A stretch of 64,000 nucleotides of DNA from Albugo candida (lineage: Eukaryota; Oomycota; Peronosporomycetes; Albuginales; Albuginaceae), in contig CAJNAR010000170.1 in NCBI GenBank assembly GCA_905220665.1, positions 124,001 to 188,000 of the forward strand. Direction: 5' to 3'. This document shows positions 23,092 through 33,993 of the stretch, piece by piece. Position 1 is the first letter of the stretch. Every line of letters begins with the position of its first letter. Position numbers and translations under genes: made by a program. The notes under the pieces were generated by a model. It searched no databases, was not told the origin of the DNA, and saw nothing but the letters and a program-made list of their open reading frames with translations.

Positions 23092-26052
23092 ATGTCAATG
23101 TCAGCGTCCATTCGAGCGCGAAGTAATACATCCCCAGAGCGGTCGAAACGTAAGTGTAACACACCATATCGTTTAACGACGGTAGGTGAAACAGAAGGAA
23201 GGAATCTTGCATGCCTCCCCAAGACCTCATTTGTTCCAACGAGTGATGCAGCTTCTACACGCCCTACAACCGCAATACGACCAAATATCCCAAGCGATAC
23301 TGCAGCTTTCTCAAGGAATTCGGCACAAACTTGTGTATCTTCTCCTTCTATCTCGTCCGGTGGACCTCGTCCAGAACTGCAGCCTGAAGAGGTTCATTAT
23401 CTGATTCAAAAAGCGAACGAGTCATGCGCTGCTGTTATTCGACACGCTGAATCCTTAACGCGTCATAAAAAATGGCAGTCGGCCGGGAAGTATCGCGGTA
23501 TTTCACTGTATCGCGGAAATGACCTGCGGTTGGGGACTGTTGCTGCTCCAAATGACGCCTCTCAGTCGAATGATGTACCTCGAATTCCTCAATCAGAATC
23601 ACTTAGTGGCGTTGTGACAGTTGTTGGATCTATTGAGGACGTAGCAAAGTATTTCGATCAACAGACTACAAGTGAAATAAGACGAAAACAGCTGGATGAT
23701 GTGCTCGATACTTCGGTTTTGTACCCGATAATCTCTGGAAAACCAAATGCTCCATTGTATCGAGTTGCTGTCAAGTATATAGCTTGGGAGGCTCCATCCA
23801 GTTGGACTCGTGGTCGTGATTTCTGTTATATCGAATGTCAAAACACATTTCGTCATTCTTCTGGTCGAAGAGGTTGGGTCCTAAGTATGCATTCGATACA
23901 AATGCCAGCTTGTCCAGAACGACCAGGAGTTGTTCGATGCAGTGTCTACAACTCTGGGTACGTCGTAGTCGAGTCGAGTAAGCCAGGATGTTTGGATATT
24001 CTACACATTCTTCAGCTTAATTTCAAAGGTCATTTACCAGCGTTTTTAGTTATGCAAGCACTTAAGCGAAAAATGGGCAATTTGCTTCAAATTCGACGAG
24101 AGCTATTATCGTCTCGTATTCAGCACCGTACGATACTCCAGCACAAAGAATTAGCTCCCAAGAATGCACGTTCGACTTGTACTTGCTGCTCGAGAAAATT
24201 TAGCTCTTTTTTTGCTCGCAAAACACGTTGTCGAATTTGTGGCCAAGTCGTTTGTCATTCGTGTGCTCCATTAATGAATTATAAAACTGCCGACAAGCAT
24301 GGAAATGTCATCAACAAAACACGTATTTGTACAGGATGCTTTCGAAGTAGCAACTCGATGGACACCGTACAGCCTCTGCATTCACAAAACGAAAGCGATA
24401 CTCGACATACATTTGGTTCCACCTCACAATTTGATGGGAATAGTACATGTACGTCGATGAGTCTCGGACACAGTGCAATTCGTTCGAATGTGTTTGATAA
24501 GGCTCTTGATGGTCGAGAAGCGGCAGTGCAACGTCTTACGATCGATAGGAAAGGGAATCAAGTCGATGACGATCCAAATATGAGAACGTTTATATGGATC
24601 GATTCAAAACCAAACGATGAGCAGCCGATTGCGTTGTTGGAGCAACCAAACACTTTTGATAAGACGGATAGCGAGAGATCTTCGACTCGTCAAGCAGAGC
24701 CATTAAACTCGTTGAGATTCTCTCATAGACGCGTAAGTCTAGGCACCACCAAACGGGCTATGGGTAAACGACTTACGGAAATGAGCGCTTCCGAAAGGAT
24801 GGAATGGATACAAAACACGTATGACCAAGGCGGACAACTGCAGACTCAACCACCGCCATCTCGTGAAGGCAGTTTTGTCAGCAAAAGGACCAGCAGCTGC
24901 TCAACATTGCGTCCCAGTGGTCGAATATCTTTAGGGAAGGCATTTAAAACAGCTATACCTGGATCATTAAGCGGAAGCAAACTTCTTATTTCCACACTCA
25001 ACTACGATACATTGGATGTCGAACCAGGTCGAATAAAATCAGTCTCTCGCCAACGATGTAATTCACTCGACGATATTCCGATCATCTCCGTATCGTCTTC
25101 GAATAATAGCGTCAAAGCCGAAGCCACAGATTCGATTCAATTTGGCACAAGTAGTTTGATGTATCAGATAGACAGCTATGATGATCGAGTAAGCTGTCTT
25201 GAGCCAGAACCAGAGCCTTCGTTAAACATCGGCGACATCAGAACGGATAGTATTGGCAGCAGTCTGCCGAGCACAGGTGATAATCAAATTGATTGGGATC
25301 CATCGACTTTTCTCTCATCCTCAGGGATCTCGACTTTGCACGACGATGATGTTTCGAGAGAGGAAGAAGGCGAAGATGATATTGAAGTAGTGGTCGACGA
25401 TGATGAAGAGCGAACATCCGTTTTCTGTGATTTGGGAACGTTTGGAAATAACCCGCTTGATGCTTCCGACGAATATATCCCGGGATTTTTTGATGATGAT
25501 CGATACTCCACCTCCTCGGACTACCGTCCATCGAGTTACTTTGACGACGATGATGATGCTGCCGATGAGTTCTCTGTCAAAATGTCGGACGAAGCGCTAC
25601 ATATGACGCAATTAACGCATTCCTCATCCAACTTGCAACGTCTTCAAGATCGAATGGTGAAGAACTCGACAGAGTTTCGAGATACCGAAGATATGCTTGT
25701 TGTCGAGGAGGAACACACCAAACGAATGCAAGAGCTCGATTTCAAGAAATTTGTGTTCACACGAGGAACTGTGGAGCCTGGAGACAGTGAAGCTAAAGAC
25801 TTTACAACGTCTTTACCAAAAGTGAGTATGAAGACAGAGAACGCGGAAGACTGGCGGACTTCTTCATTCATCAAAAGCGTTCATCAACAACACCGAAATC
25901 GTATGCAATCGCTACAAATGAAAATGCAAAATTTGGAAGAAAATGATGCCAATGGGAGCACATACGGATCCAGCTATCGAAGCAGCGGCTTTGCTGAGAG
26001 TATGAGATCAACGTCATCATCAACGTCTATGATGGAGAAAACAACTTTATAA
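23092..26052 (+). CDS. START-FYVE lipid-binding protein 1
   Basis: A single exon of 986 residues. An unstructured N-terminus precedes a START-like lipid-transfer domain at about residues 100-345, introduced by EEVHYLIQKANES and containing KWQSAGKYRGISLYRGND, SSWTRGRDFCYIECQ and GRRGWVLSMHSIQM. A FYVE zinc finger follows at about 355-425: CTCCSRKFSSFFARKTRC then RICGQVVCHSCA and RICTGC, giving the cysteine pairs that bind two zinc ions; the basic patch is less complete than in classical PI3P binders. The remaining ~550 residues are Ser/Asp rich, including DDDDDAADEF, with an Arg/Gln-rich helix near the end. START-FYVE pairs are greatly expanded in oomycetes and are thought to work at endosomal membranes; the lipid is unknown. 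A paralog lies at 49822-52890. Confidence 0.9.
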   Translation: MSMSASIRARSNTSPERSKRKCNTPYRLTTVGETEGRNLACLPKTSFVPTSDAASTRPTTAIRPNIPSDTAAFSRNSAQTCVSSPSISSGGPRPELQPEEVHYLIQKANESCAAVIRHAESLTRHKKWQSAGKYRGISLYRGNDLRLGTVAAPNDASQSNDVPRIPQSESLSGVVTVVGSIEDVAKYFDQQTTSEIRRKQLDDVLDTSVLYPIISGKPNAPLYRVAVKYIAWEAPSSWTRGRDFCYIECQNTFRHSSGRRGWVLSMHSIQMPACPERPGVVRCSVYNSGYVVVESSKPGCLDILHILQLNFKGHLPAFLVMQALKRKMGNLLQIRRELLSSRIQHRTILQHKELAPKNARSTCTCCSRKFSSFFARKTRCRICGQVVCHSCAPLMNYKTADKHGNVINKTRICTGCFRSSNSMDTVQPLHSQNESDTRHTFGSTSQFDGNSTCTSMSLGHSAIRSNVFDKALDGREAAVQRLTIDRKGNQVDDDPNMRTFIWIDSKPNDEQPIALLEQPNTFDKTDSERSSTRQAEPLNSLRFSHRRVSLGTTKRAMGKRLTEMSASERMEWIQNTYDQGGQLQTQPPPSREGSFVSKRTSSCSTLRPSGRISLGKAFKTAIPGSLSGSKLLISTLNYDTLDVEPGRIKSVSRQRCNSLDDIPIISVSSSNNSVKAEATDSIQFGTSSLMYQIDSYDDRVSCLEPEPEPSLNIGDIRTDSIGSSLPSTGDNQIDWDPSTFLSSSGISTLHDDDVSREEEGEDDIEVVVDDDEERTSVFCDLGTFGNNPLDASDEYIPGFFDDDRYSTSSDYRPSSYFDDDDDAADEFSVKMSDEALHMTQLTHSSSNLQRLQDRMVKNSTEFRDTEDMLVVEEEHTKRMQELDFKKFVFTRGTVEPGDSEAKDFTTSLPKVSMKTENAEDWRTSSFIKSVHQQHRNRMQSLQMKMQNLEENDANGSTYGSSYRSSGFAESMRSTSSSTSMMEKTTL

Positions 26053-26286
26053 TCGTTTGCTCGCTGCATGAGTCGATGTATCAGTCAAACAATTGTGCGA
26101 CATGGTCACTGGCTTCAGCACACGCGGCTTTATACGTCCAAAAAAGCCAAAGACCTGAACGCTTGGCATCGTAGAGTATATATCGGATGTCTATAATATA
26201 AGTCTGATGACGATGCTCAGGTTTCTCGCTTACTTTCCATGTGGAATGCGATCCATTTTGTGCCAACTTTTGTTGTGCTCCACGCT

Positions 26287-28960
26287 TCAGCTTCGAGAAG
26301 GATTCACCACAAAAACCTGGTCCAGAATGTCTTTGATGGAATTGAGCTGAAGTGATTCTGCTTTTTTCCAAAGTCTGTAATTCTGATGCGCTTGATCCAA
26401 AATCGTTTTGAACTCGACTTTAAACATGACTTCTGCAAGCACTTCGAAAAATGGAAGCACAATGAATTCAAAAAACCCAATTTGATTCTTGGCGCTGTTC
26501 TCGTTGGCACGATTCATAAACGGTGAGATGTCAAGGCCTAGTAGATGCTCATCGTCGCCTTGCAAGAAGAATTCCTCGATGATATAATCCGACCAGCGAG
26601 CATGAAGTCTTCCGACTTTAGCTGAATGACCCAGATCAGCGCATTTGATCACAGCTTTCATAATCATAATCGGAGAATGGATCACCTCTGTGGTCTCCCG
26701 AGATATCGCGGCTGCTTTAAGCGCCTGAACCACCTGTAGATGCATACTCAAGTCAGTCGACAGAACAATCTCAATAATCGCTTTCCGAACTTCCGCATAA
26801 GACCCGGGAGCGAGTCCACTAAAAATGTTACATGCTGGGTCTTTGACAAGGAAGAAAGCTTCGGCTAGATGCATATGCTCTAAAACGGAGCAATCGCTAT
26901 ATAAAATAGCGAGATCGCTTCCGTTTTTGGTCATGAAATAATTACTCTTCCCAGGATGCCGAAAATCATGAATTGTGGCAGCGATAAGAGCTGCAAATAT
27001 CTCCTGATAGTTGAGCAATTCCTGGATGTAACCATTATCCAAAACCGCGATAATATGTTCGACCGAATTGACCACATCCGCGCCGTGTGTATTGTTGTGC
27101 TGAGAGGTAAGTAGTAGGCCTTTGAGTACTCTGTGATATAAAACATTGGAAGAAGACTTACGTAGGGATTCCGAAAGTACCCATTGTCCACGAACCAGAG
27201 AAAGTTGATCAAGATCGTTTTGTCGACGGAACAAAGCTGGAAGAGATCGTGCTGTTCAAATGCGACATATGTGATGAATGAGATCGGACGATTGCCTGTT
27301 ATCGAGGCAATGTGTTGGAGATCCGCGTTCCACCCATCTCGATCAATCAATGCGGCAACTGTAACCATGAGATCTTCTTCCAATATCGAGACATCAGGAT
27401 GTAGCCGTGATTCATTGTATTGATCTGGTCCACGATAGAGTGAATTTTTGGACGGAAGTGCTGGGTAGGATGCTGCTGATGGACGGGTTCGAGTGTATGA
27501 GATGTTAGACAGCACTGTGGTGGCCCAGCTCTTTGTGTCGCGATCCATATCGCTTCCTCGAGCGTGTTGGAGCTGCTCGTAGATATCCGGTGAGAAAAGA
27601 TCTTGGCCTTTTTCCGTCAATACATGTATGATTCCGTCGAGGTTTTCCTTCAGTTCTGGTGATAACGATGCATGCTGATGTAAATTCTTCAAATCAGCGA
27701 TGACTTTGGTCATTGGTGAATCAAGATCCATCGTTTTTGTAGTAGATTCATTTTTCTGTCCGACAATTTGCTTGAGAGATTTATTTTCGCTGATAATAAT
27801 TTGTTTTTGCAGCAGTGTGGCGCGAGCTTTTTCTTCGACCAGTTTTGCGTGCAGAAAATTGAGTCGTAGAAATCGATCGGTTTGACGCATTCGAAAATTA
27901 AGGATCACTGTCACTGATGAAAGCGTCAATAAGCTGAGAAACTTTTCCACCTCTGTCTGCACGGAATGAGATTCTGGGAACATAAGCACCGAAGTGTAGA
28001 TGAATCCAATGTTGACTGTCATGCTGGTTATCATATAGTGATAAGGACTCAGCTTGAGCAGCGGGGCTATTGCCAGGAGTACCAGAGGCCTTAAAAGACT
28101 GTACGTACGCTCCACGCTCGGTAGTACAACTACATAAAGAGCCCGCATCTTTACTTATTACCAACGCCAATAATGCTGATACATGAAATTCTCTTACCTT
28201 TGGCCAAGTAGAAAGGGATCAGCGATGGTGTAGTCCCCGTGTAATTCCGATACTTCCACCAGGTCGTCTCATTGCCCAAGTGAATGACTTGTGAGATGTT
28301 TTGAAGCCCTATTGGATTCTTACTGCTGATAAATTCCGCAATGTAATTGAAATCCTCCAAGAAAATTTGATTGTGAAAACCACACAATGGAAGTAAACTG
28401 TGTGCGATTTCCGCTAAAACAAAGCAATGCATGATCGCACAGAGGTATATGGGCTCATACCCGCTGAAGCGTTTGGCTCGACAGAGCGATAATAGAATAG
28501 GAACAGGTAGTATGACGATAATGCAGCTTAGTATGATGTTTGAAATTGCTAAAAGGCGTCTAGGTCCATCCTCATAATAAATTAAAACAATGTTGTGCAT
28601 GATATACGCAAACAGCGCGACCCAGCATCCGACGGCGGCAAAACACGCAGGTTTCAAATTCGTTTGGATAAAGTAGGCCTGATACTCCATTTCTGCAAGT
28701 GTATTGAGGCAGAATGAATTTGTCAGATAGTGGAAACCATACTTCTCTTCCATCTGCTTGGTTAAGCGAGTTGAATCGCGATAATCCTGGCTGGATCGCG
28801 GAAAGATCACAGTGGACAATGGAAGGCTAAAAGAGGAACGTCGAGAAGATTCATCTTCTGATACTGTGATTCCTAGTAAGGTAGCTGATATAGTCGAATT
28901 CACCTTTTTCTTATCCATCTTCTGCGCTGTATCAATGGCGCTACTTGGTTCCGGTGTCAT
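26287..28960 (-). CDS. Membrane-anchored 3',5'-cyclic nucleotide phosphodiesterase
   Basis: Exons complement(26287..27099, 27162..28153, 28198..28960) give 855 residues; introns are 62 and 44 bases. The class I PDE catalytic domain occupies about residues 520-840 with metal-binding motifs HNNTHGADV, HDFRHPG and CADLGH. Upstream are about six hydrophobic helices in two groups of three (residues ~105-195 and ~255-345), separated by a loop with NETT and NYTG glycosylation-like sites, then a helical linker (RQTDRFLRLNFLHAKLVEEKA) resembling the signalling helix of membrane cyclases. The enzyme should hydrolyse cAMP or cGMP at a membrane. Oomycetes have GPCR-PDE fusion proteins, but I count six rather than seven helices. 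The 3' end could extend a little by splicing toward 26047; the stop at 26287 is the simpler reading. Confidence 0.88.
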
Positions 28961-29239
28961 CGTCAGACCGATCTCGAAACGGCGTGCATACTACCGTAAC
29001 GGTTACCAGTTCGTTAACTGCTATATCGGTTATCGGTAGAATTTTCGCCATTACCAATACTTTTGGTATCTCATTTTTCCCGTTAAATTGTTTCTTTACT
29101 CTTAATCCTGTCGTTTTCCTCCTTTGCGCTTGTGCACTAGTACATTTTCTAAACGCTCAATTGTATTCCTATTGTATTGTCCTGTACACTACCCGCGCTT
29201 GTATTACAGAATTTATCAAAGTTTTCGTATTTTGTACCG

Positions 29240-30694
29240 ATGGACGCGGATTGCAAAACCTTATGGATGGGTGACATTCAATTGAATTGGGATGAAGCAT
29301 ACATTGGCTCGTTATTTGCTTCAGCGGGTAGCGTATGACTCCTTTTTGTCTTATTTGCGCGTTTAAACTCATACACTCACTTGATAGTGGAGCAGCCTTC
29401 TATTAAATTGATCCGAGATAAAGTCACTGGGTATCCTGCTGGATACGGGTTCCTGGAGTTTCCATCGCAACAAGGCGCACAGGCTGTTTTGAACACTTTT
29501 AATGGGCAGATTGTTCGTACGTGTTATCATGTCGACACGTTGGATTCATTTGACACTTGCTTTGTAGCAAACACAATTCATCGATTTCGTCTAAATTGGG
29601 GTGCTGGAGGTCGACGGATTGACACAGTCGAAGATCATTCGATTTTTGTTGGAGATTTGGCCCCAGAAGTCAGTGATGAGTTACTTTTGAGTACATTCTC
29701 GACGAGATTTTCAAGTGTGCGTGGAGCCAAAGTCGTGATTGATCCTGTTACTCGGATGCCAAAAGGCTTTGGATTCGTGCGTTTTGGAGATAAGGGGGAA
29801 GCGGATCAGGCACTACAAACTATGAATGGCGTATATTGCTCGTCCCGACCGATGCGAGTGAGCGTGGCCACCGATCGAACAAAGACACGTGGTATAATGC
29901 CACCTCCAATTAGCTACCCGGTAGTTGGGACGGGGAATACTGAGGAAGAGGGAGCAAATACGACAGTTTTTATAGGTGGTCTAGACCCCAGTACAACAGA
30001 AGATGATCTCCGTGCACGCTTTGGCGTTATTGGAGAGATCATGTCGGTCAAAGTTCCACCAGGTCGAGGATGTGGATTCGTGCAATATGTTACCAAAGAT
30101 GCAGCAGATGTCGCGATCAATCAGATGAACGGAGCTCTCATCAATGGTGTCAAAGTGCGATGCGCTTGGGGAAGATCTGCAGCCGCGAGATTAGCTGGTT
30201 CCAGTGTTCCTGCAGCCGGTTATTATCAGCAGTATCCTTACCAGCAACCGGCGTATCAAAACGCTTATGGGTACAATTATTTTCCTCAGGGATATGCACA
30301 GCAACCAGGATCATATACTTATAATGCGTATGGAGGATACCCTCAAGCTGAAGGAATGGCATCAGCTTACAATCAACAAGCTTCGATTACAGGGCAATCA
30401 CAGTCCACCACTCATGGCGGCGCTAATTCGCAAATGTTACATCAACCTTATCAAGGATCTCAGCGACGTGATCCTTTCGACAATTCCATGGATTTTACTC
30501 GACCAGACGATGATGAAAATCTGAATCAAAACTATGTTGCTAAGCACGCCTATCAGGTACATACACGCATATAAATGCTCTGATTCAGTCCTAATGTTCT
30601 GTGTTGATAGTACATGCCACCAGCGATGAACGCTTCTTACTCACCCATTTCGGCTCATTTGGCCAAAGGAACCGCGATGGAAAGATCATCTTAG
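29240..30694 (+). CDS. RNA-binding protein with three RRMs (RBP45/47, TIA-1/NAM8-like)
   Basis: Exons 29240-29327, 29388-29516, 29568-30556 and 30611-30694 give 429 residues. Three RRM domains are visible: RRM1 from KTLWMGDIQLNWDE to GYGFLEF and FRLNWGAG; RRM2 from HSIFVGDLAPEVSD to KGFGFVRF; RRM3 from TTVFIGGLDPSTTEDDL to GCGFVQY and VRCAWG. A Tyr/Gln-rich low-complexity tail follows (YYQQYPYQQPAYQN), typical of stress-granule proteins of this group. Members bind U-rich or poly(A) RNA and act in splicing and mRNA stability. The 51-base intron 2 (29517-29567) is a multiple of three with no stop, so retention would insert 17 residues into RRM1. The gene is divergent from the PDE with 279 bases between starts. 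Confidence 0.92.
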
Positions 30695-31045
30695 ACATAC
30701 CGTTGAGAGGCATTTATCATTGGAGCAATTAAATTGAATGAATAGGAATCCGCTGAATTTATCCCTCTCATTACTTTTTGCCTTCTCGTGCCATTATGAC
30801 GTTGAAACACAATGGCTCTCCATTCTCAGTGGTTATGCGCAGGCCCTTTGTCAAAGATTCGGACATTTGAAAACGGGATGATCTCAGAAACAAGCACGCC
30901 GACATACAGCGTGTCACATGAAAAGCAGTCAAAGCCAGTTGAGAGTTGAGTTTAACGGTAGCATACACCTGGTAAACTACAGTTTGCTCAGCGCTCGACT
31001 TTGTGGTGTTCAGTTTGCTGTGTACTCGGCCCCTCTGAAGCGAAA

Positions 31046-31789
31046 ATGTCGATTGAATTTCCGAACCTTCCTTACTCGTACAGCGCGTTGGAGCCGTACA
31101 TTGACACTCTGACGATGAATTTGCATCACGCTCAGCATCATCAGACATACGTACACTCACTGAAAAAGTTTTTGGAGACGGTGTGGCTGAATTGTACATT
31201 GAAGCTCATACTTTAATGGGAATTTGACTTGTTTTTGTAGGAGCAAAATGGAGAATTGAAAGGAAAAGATATTGTGGAGATCATACAAAATGCAAAAGCA
31301 GAAAAGATTCGAAATAACGGTGGCGGACATTACAACCACAGTCTATTTTGGCTCTGGTTAGCACCACCTGGAACTGCCAATAGCGCACCTTATGGAAATC
31401 TCAGTGCGAGAATCGATGCTGATTTTGGGTCTATCGATGCGATGAAGACTCAATTTAACGCCGCAGCTGCAACACGGTTTGGATCAGGTTGGGCTTGGCT
31501 TGGTGTTGGGAGCAACGGGAAATTAGGCATCACATCGACACCAAATCAAGATAATCCACTCATGCCGGATGTCGATGAGCCAATGATCCCGATACTTGGG
31601 TTGGATGTGTGGGAACATTCTTACTTTCTTAAGTATCAAAATCGACGACCCGAATACATTCACGCTTTTTGGAAGTTGGTGAATTGGGATCAAGTCGTAT
31701 ACTGTTATGATGAGCATGCTTCCAAGCAGAAGCCTGTCCCCGTGGAGATGGTAGATTTGCCGTCAGGGAAATCGGTAGCTGGTAAGTAG
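31046..31789 (+). CDS. Fe/Mn superoxide dismutase, copy 1
   Basis: Exons 31046-31180 and 31241-31789 (60-base intron, phase 0) give 227 residues. The four metal ligands are in place: His in [12 protein letters not shown], His in [10 protein letters not shown], and Asp and His in [11 protein letters not shown]. His and Tyr of the substrate funnel (HHQTY) are intact. Mn-type signatures GGHYNHS and PNQDNPLMP suggest manganese, although GSGWAWL is shared by both types, so metal use is not certain. There is no clear presequence, which suggests the cytosol. A second copy in tandem starts 331 bases downstream, with the first intron at the same position. Confidence 0.93.
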
Positions 31790-32020
31790 TCAGAGGAATC
31801 TATCGGTGTACAGCGTCAGCCTTGTTCTGGCTGGCATTTGGAGTAATACGTGGATCGGGAATGTCGTTAGGGTAGCATATAATCCGATAGGAATGAACTT
31901 TGTATTCTTGTTCTCATGGTAGTTGCTGTATCGAGATATTCTGCTGCTAGCATAAGTGTGTTTCTCATATAACTGGCAATTACAGCTGCGACGTTACCGC
32001 CAGGGACATGCAAAGTAAAC

Positions 32021-32110
32021 TGCTCGGCTTTTTGCCTTCAAAAGAGCCTCATAACTGAATTTTAGGGCGCTGGGCCTTTTGCTTTCGCAGGAGCCTCACA
32101 ACTGAATTTC
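32021..32110 (+). repeat. Imperfect tandem duplication (~44-47 bases) upstream of SOD copy 2
   Basis: Two copies, about 32021-32063 and 32067-32110, share GCCTTCAAAAGAGCCTCA-like and AACTGAATTT segments; the core GAGCCTCAYAACTGAATTT recurs 47 bases apart (32044 and 32091). The array ends 10 bases before the ATG of SOD copy 2, so it lies in its 5' leader or core promoter. The rest of the 331-base gap holds nothing else I can identify. Confidence 0.6.
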
Positions 32111-32120
32111 TAAAGTGACG

Positions 32121-32940
32121 ATGGTATTCAAGCTTCCATTACTGCAGTACCAATACAATTCGCTTGAGCCGTATGTGGACACGATGACAATGAGCATCCA
32201 TCATTCCCTCGAGCACGAAGTTTATGTTCAATTTATTAATGAATACGTTGAAAAAGCAAGTGCCTTGACCTTTGATAACACACGTTCTAAGACGCTACTA
32301 TGAACAGTATCAAGGTGGCGAGCTCAAAGATAAAGATATCGTTCAAGTGGTTCAGAATGCCAAGGCTGAGCCTATTCGAAATAACGCAGGCGGGCACTAC
32401 AATCACAGGTGTACCAATAAGTAATTACATTTTGGAGCTCAGTGTAATGACTTTGCGTGTATTAGTCTTTTCTGGACCGTTATGGGCCCACCGGGATCGG
32501 TATCTCAAGCTCCAGGGGGGAAGTTGAAAGCCAAGATTCAGGAAGCTTTCGGTTCCATTGATCGGATGAAGGAGGAATTTGGAACAGTTGCTGCAGAACG
32601 ATTTGGCTCAGGTTGGGCCTGGCTTGGTGTGAAGCCGGACGGCACCGTTGGCATCACGTCGACCATGAATCAGGACAACCCGCTCATGCCAAATGCAGTA
32701 GATCCCATGATTCCCATCATGGGTCTTGATGTAAGTCTCTATCATTGCTACACGGCCCGCAACCCATCCACTAACTTTGGGCGTTTTCAGGTTTGGGAAC
32801 ACGCTTACTACCTAAAGTATCACAATCGTCGGAAAGAGTACATCTCAGCGTTCTGGAACATTACGAATTGGGATCAAGTGACTGCTAATTACGACATGTT
32901 CGCATCGAAACAAAATCCTATTCCGATCCCAGGAAATTAG
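32121..32940 (+). CDS. Fe/Mn superoxide dismutase, copy 2, with a GC-AG intron
   Basis: Exons 32121-32255, 32308-32408, 32466-32730 and 32791-32940 give 216 residues. Exon 1 is 135 bases, as in copy 1, and intron 1 sits at the same codon, but its donor is GCAAGT, so this is a GC-AG intron of 52 bases; no GT donor keeps the frame. Introns 2 (57 bases) and 3 (60 bases, in frame without a stop) are absent from copy 1. All four metal ligands remain (SIHHSLEH, GGHYNHS, DVWEHAYYLKY). However, the second-shell His of the HHxTY motif is Glu in SLEHEVY, a non-conservative change in the substrate funnel, so activity may differ. Mn-type signature NQDNPLMP is present. Confidence 0.9.
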
Positions 32941-33122
32941 CTCGTGACCTTTCGGTATAAATGTAAACAGAGATTTTGCTATTGTAACGATCACCATAGG
33001 CTATCGTTTGTAAGAGGGAACCAAATTACAAAGGCAAAATGAATGGGTAGAAATAATTTTCAGGCTTTATCGTGACATTTTTTCAAGGTCCAATTGCAGT
33101 CGAAATTGCCACGTTCGCAACA

Positions 33123-33993
33123 ATGAAAAACACTGAATCTGTCAAGTATCACCTCGTCGAAGCAGAGGAAGTTTCTCATTCTAACACTTCTAATGACTTT
33201 GCACGATCAAGTAAACAATTCCGAAAAGGTAGGTGCTCGAATCCTTTTTGTTTGATGCCTAACGGCTTCACACAGGCAAAACCAATTGGAAGCAGCACCA
33301 TACTGAGCTTGGCGCATCGACATATTACCCAAAAGACCAGTACGGCTCTAAACATGAGCAGCGGTCTTATCGAGGCAACAAGCGAAGTAGTCGTTCAAAA
33401 GCGTACTCGCAAGCTTGCAAGCAACAAAGGTGGAGCATGGACGATCCTTACTATCAAAACGAGCATGTCGAGTACACTCCTCACGGAACCTATCAAAACG
33501 GCGTTTTCGTACCGAATCCTGATGTTAGAATCACAGCTCAATGGGCCAAACAACAAATGTAAGTCGTCATCTATTCGCACACATTCAGTCTCAGACATTA
33601 TCTCAATGTAGAGAGTTTTATTTTTCACCAGAGAATCTCGTCCGCGATATGTTTCTCCGTCAGCATATGGATGTGGACGGATACGTACCGTTGGCGTTTG
33701 TGGGAAGTTTTCAAGCAGTATATTCACTTCATCAAGACTATCCTTCACTTCTCGAAGCCATGCAGTCGTCTGAAGTAGTGGAATTCGATCATGTAAACGA
33801 AAAAATACGATTACGGTACGGATGGGAAAAATGGTTGTGGCCTAATCCTGACGGAACGTACGGAGTCCCATCATATGTGAAAATGAACATGTACTCTCTT
33901 GATCCCGAAGCAGGCGAGTGGGGACACCTACAACCAGAATACCCGCAAAAATTTGCCTCGTACGGTGAGCAGTACCCAGCAGCGGCATACTGA
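33123..33993 (+). CDS. La-motif (LARP-like) RNA-binding protein
   Basis: Exons 33123-33228, 33276-33558 and 33612-33993 give 256 residues. The N-terminal ~130 residues are basic and Ser/Arg/Tyr rich (YRGNKRSSRSKAYSQ, DDPYYQNEHVEY). A La motif follows at about residues 130-210: WAKQQIEFYFSPENL, then RDMFLRQHMDVDGYVPLAFVGSF and the helix ending in VVEFDHVNEKIRLR. This winged helix binds RNA 3' ends or poly(A) in LARP1, LARP4 and LARP6. No RRM follows; only a Trp/Pro-rich stretch WEKWLWPNPDG precedes the stop, so it is shorter than most LARPs. The frame is open upstream of ATG 33123, so an earlier start is possible. Confidence 0.85.

Noticed and set aside
26081..26371. Minus-strand frame overlapping the PDE 3' end
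   Set aside because: Linking it to the PDE needs a 32-base intron, below any other intron here; without that it overlaps the PDE stop in another frame. I keep only a remark about a possible 3' extension.
28151..28960. Seven-helix GPCR reading of the PDE N-terminus
   Set aside because: I can count only about six hydrophobic helices in two groups of three; kept as an alternative rather than the call.
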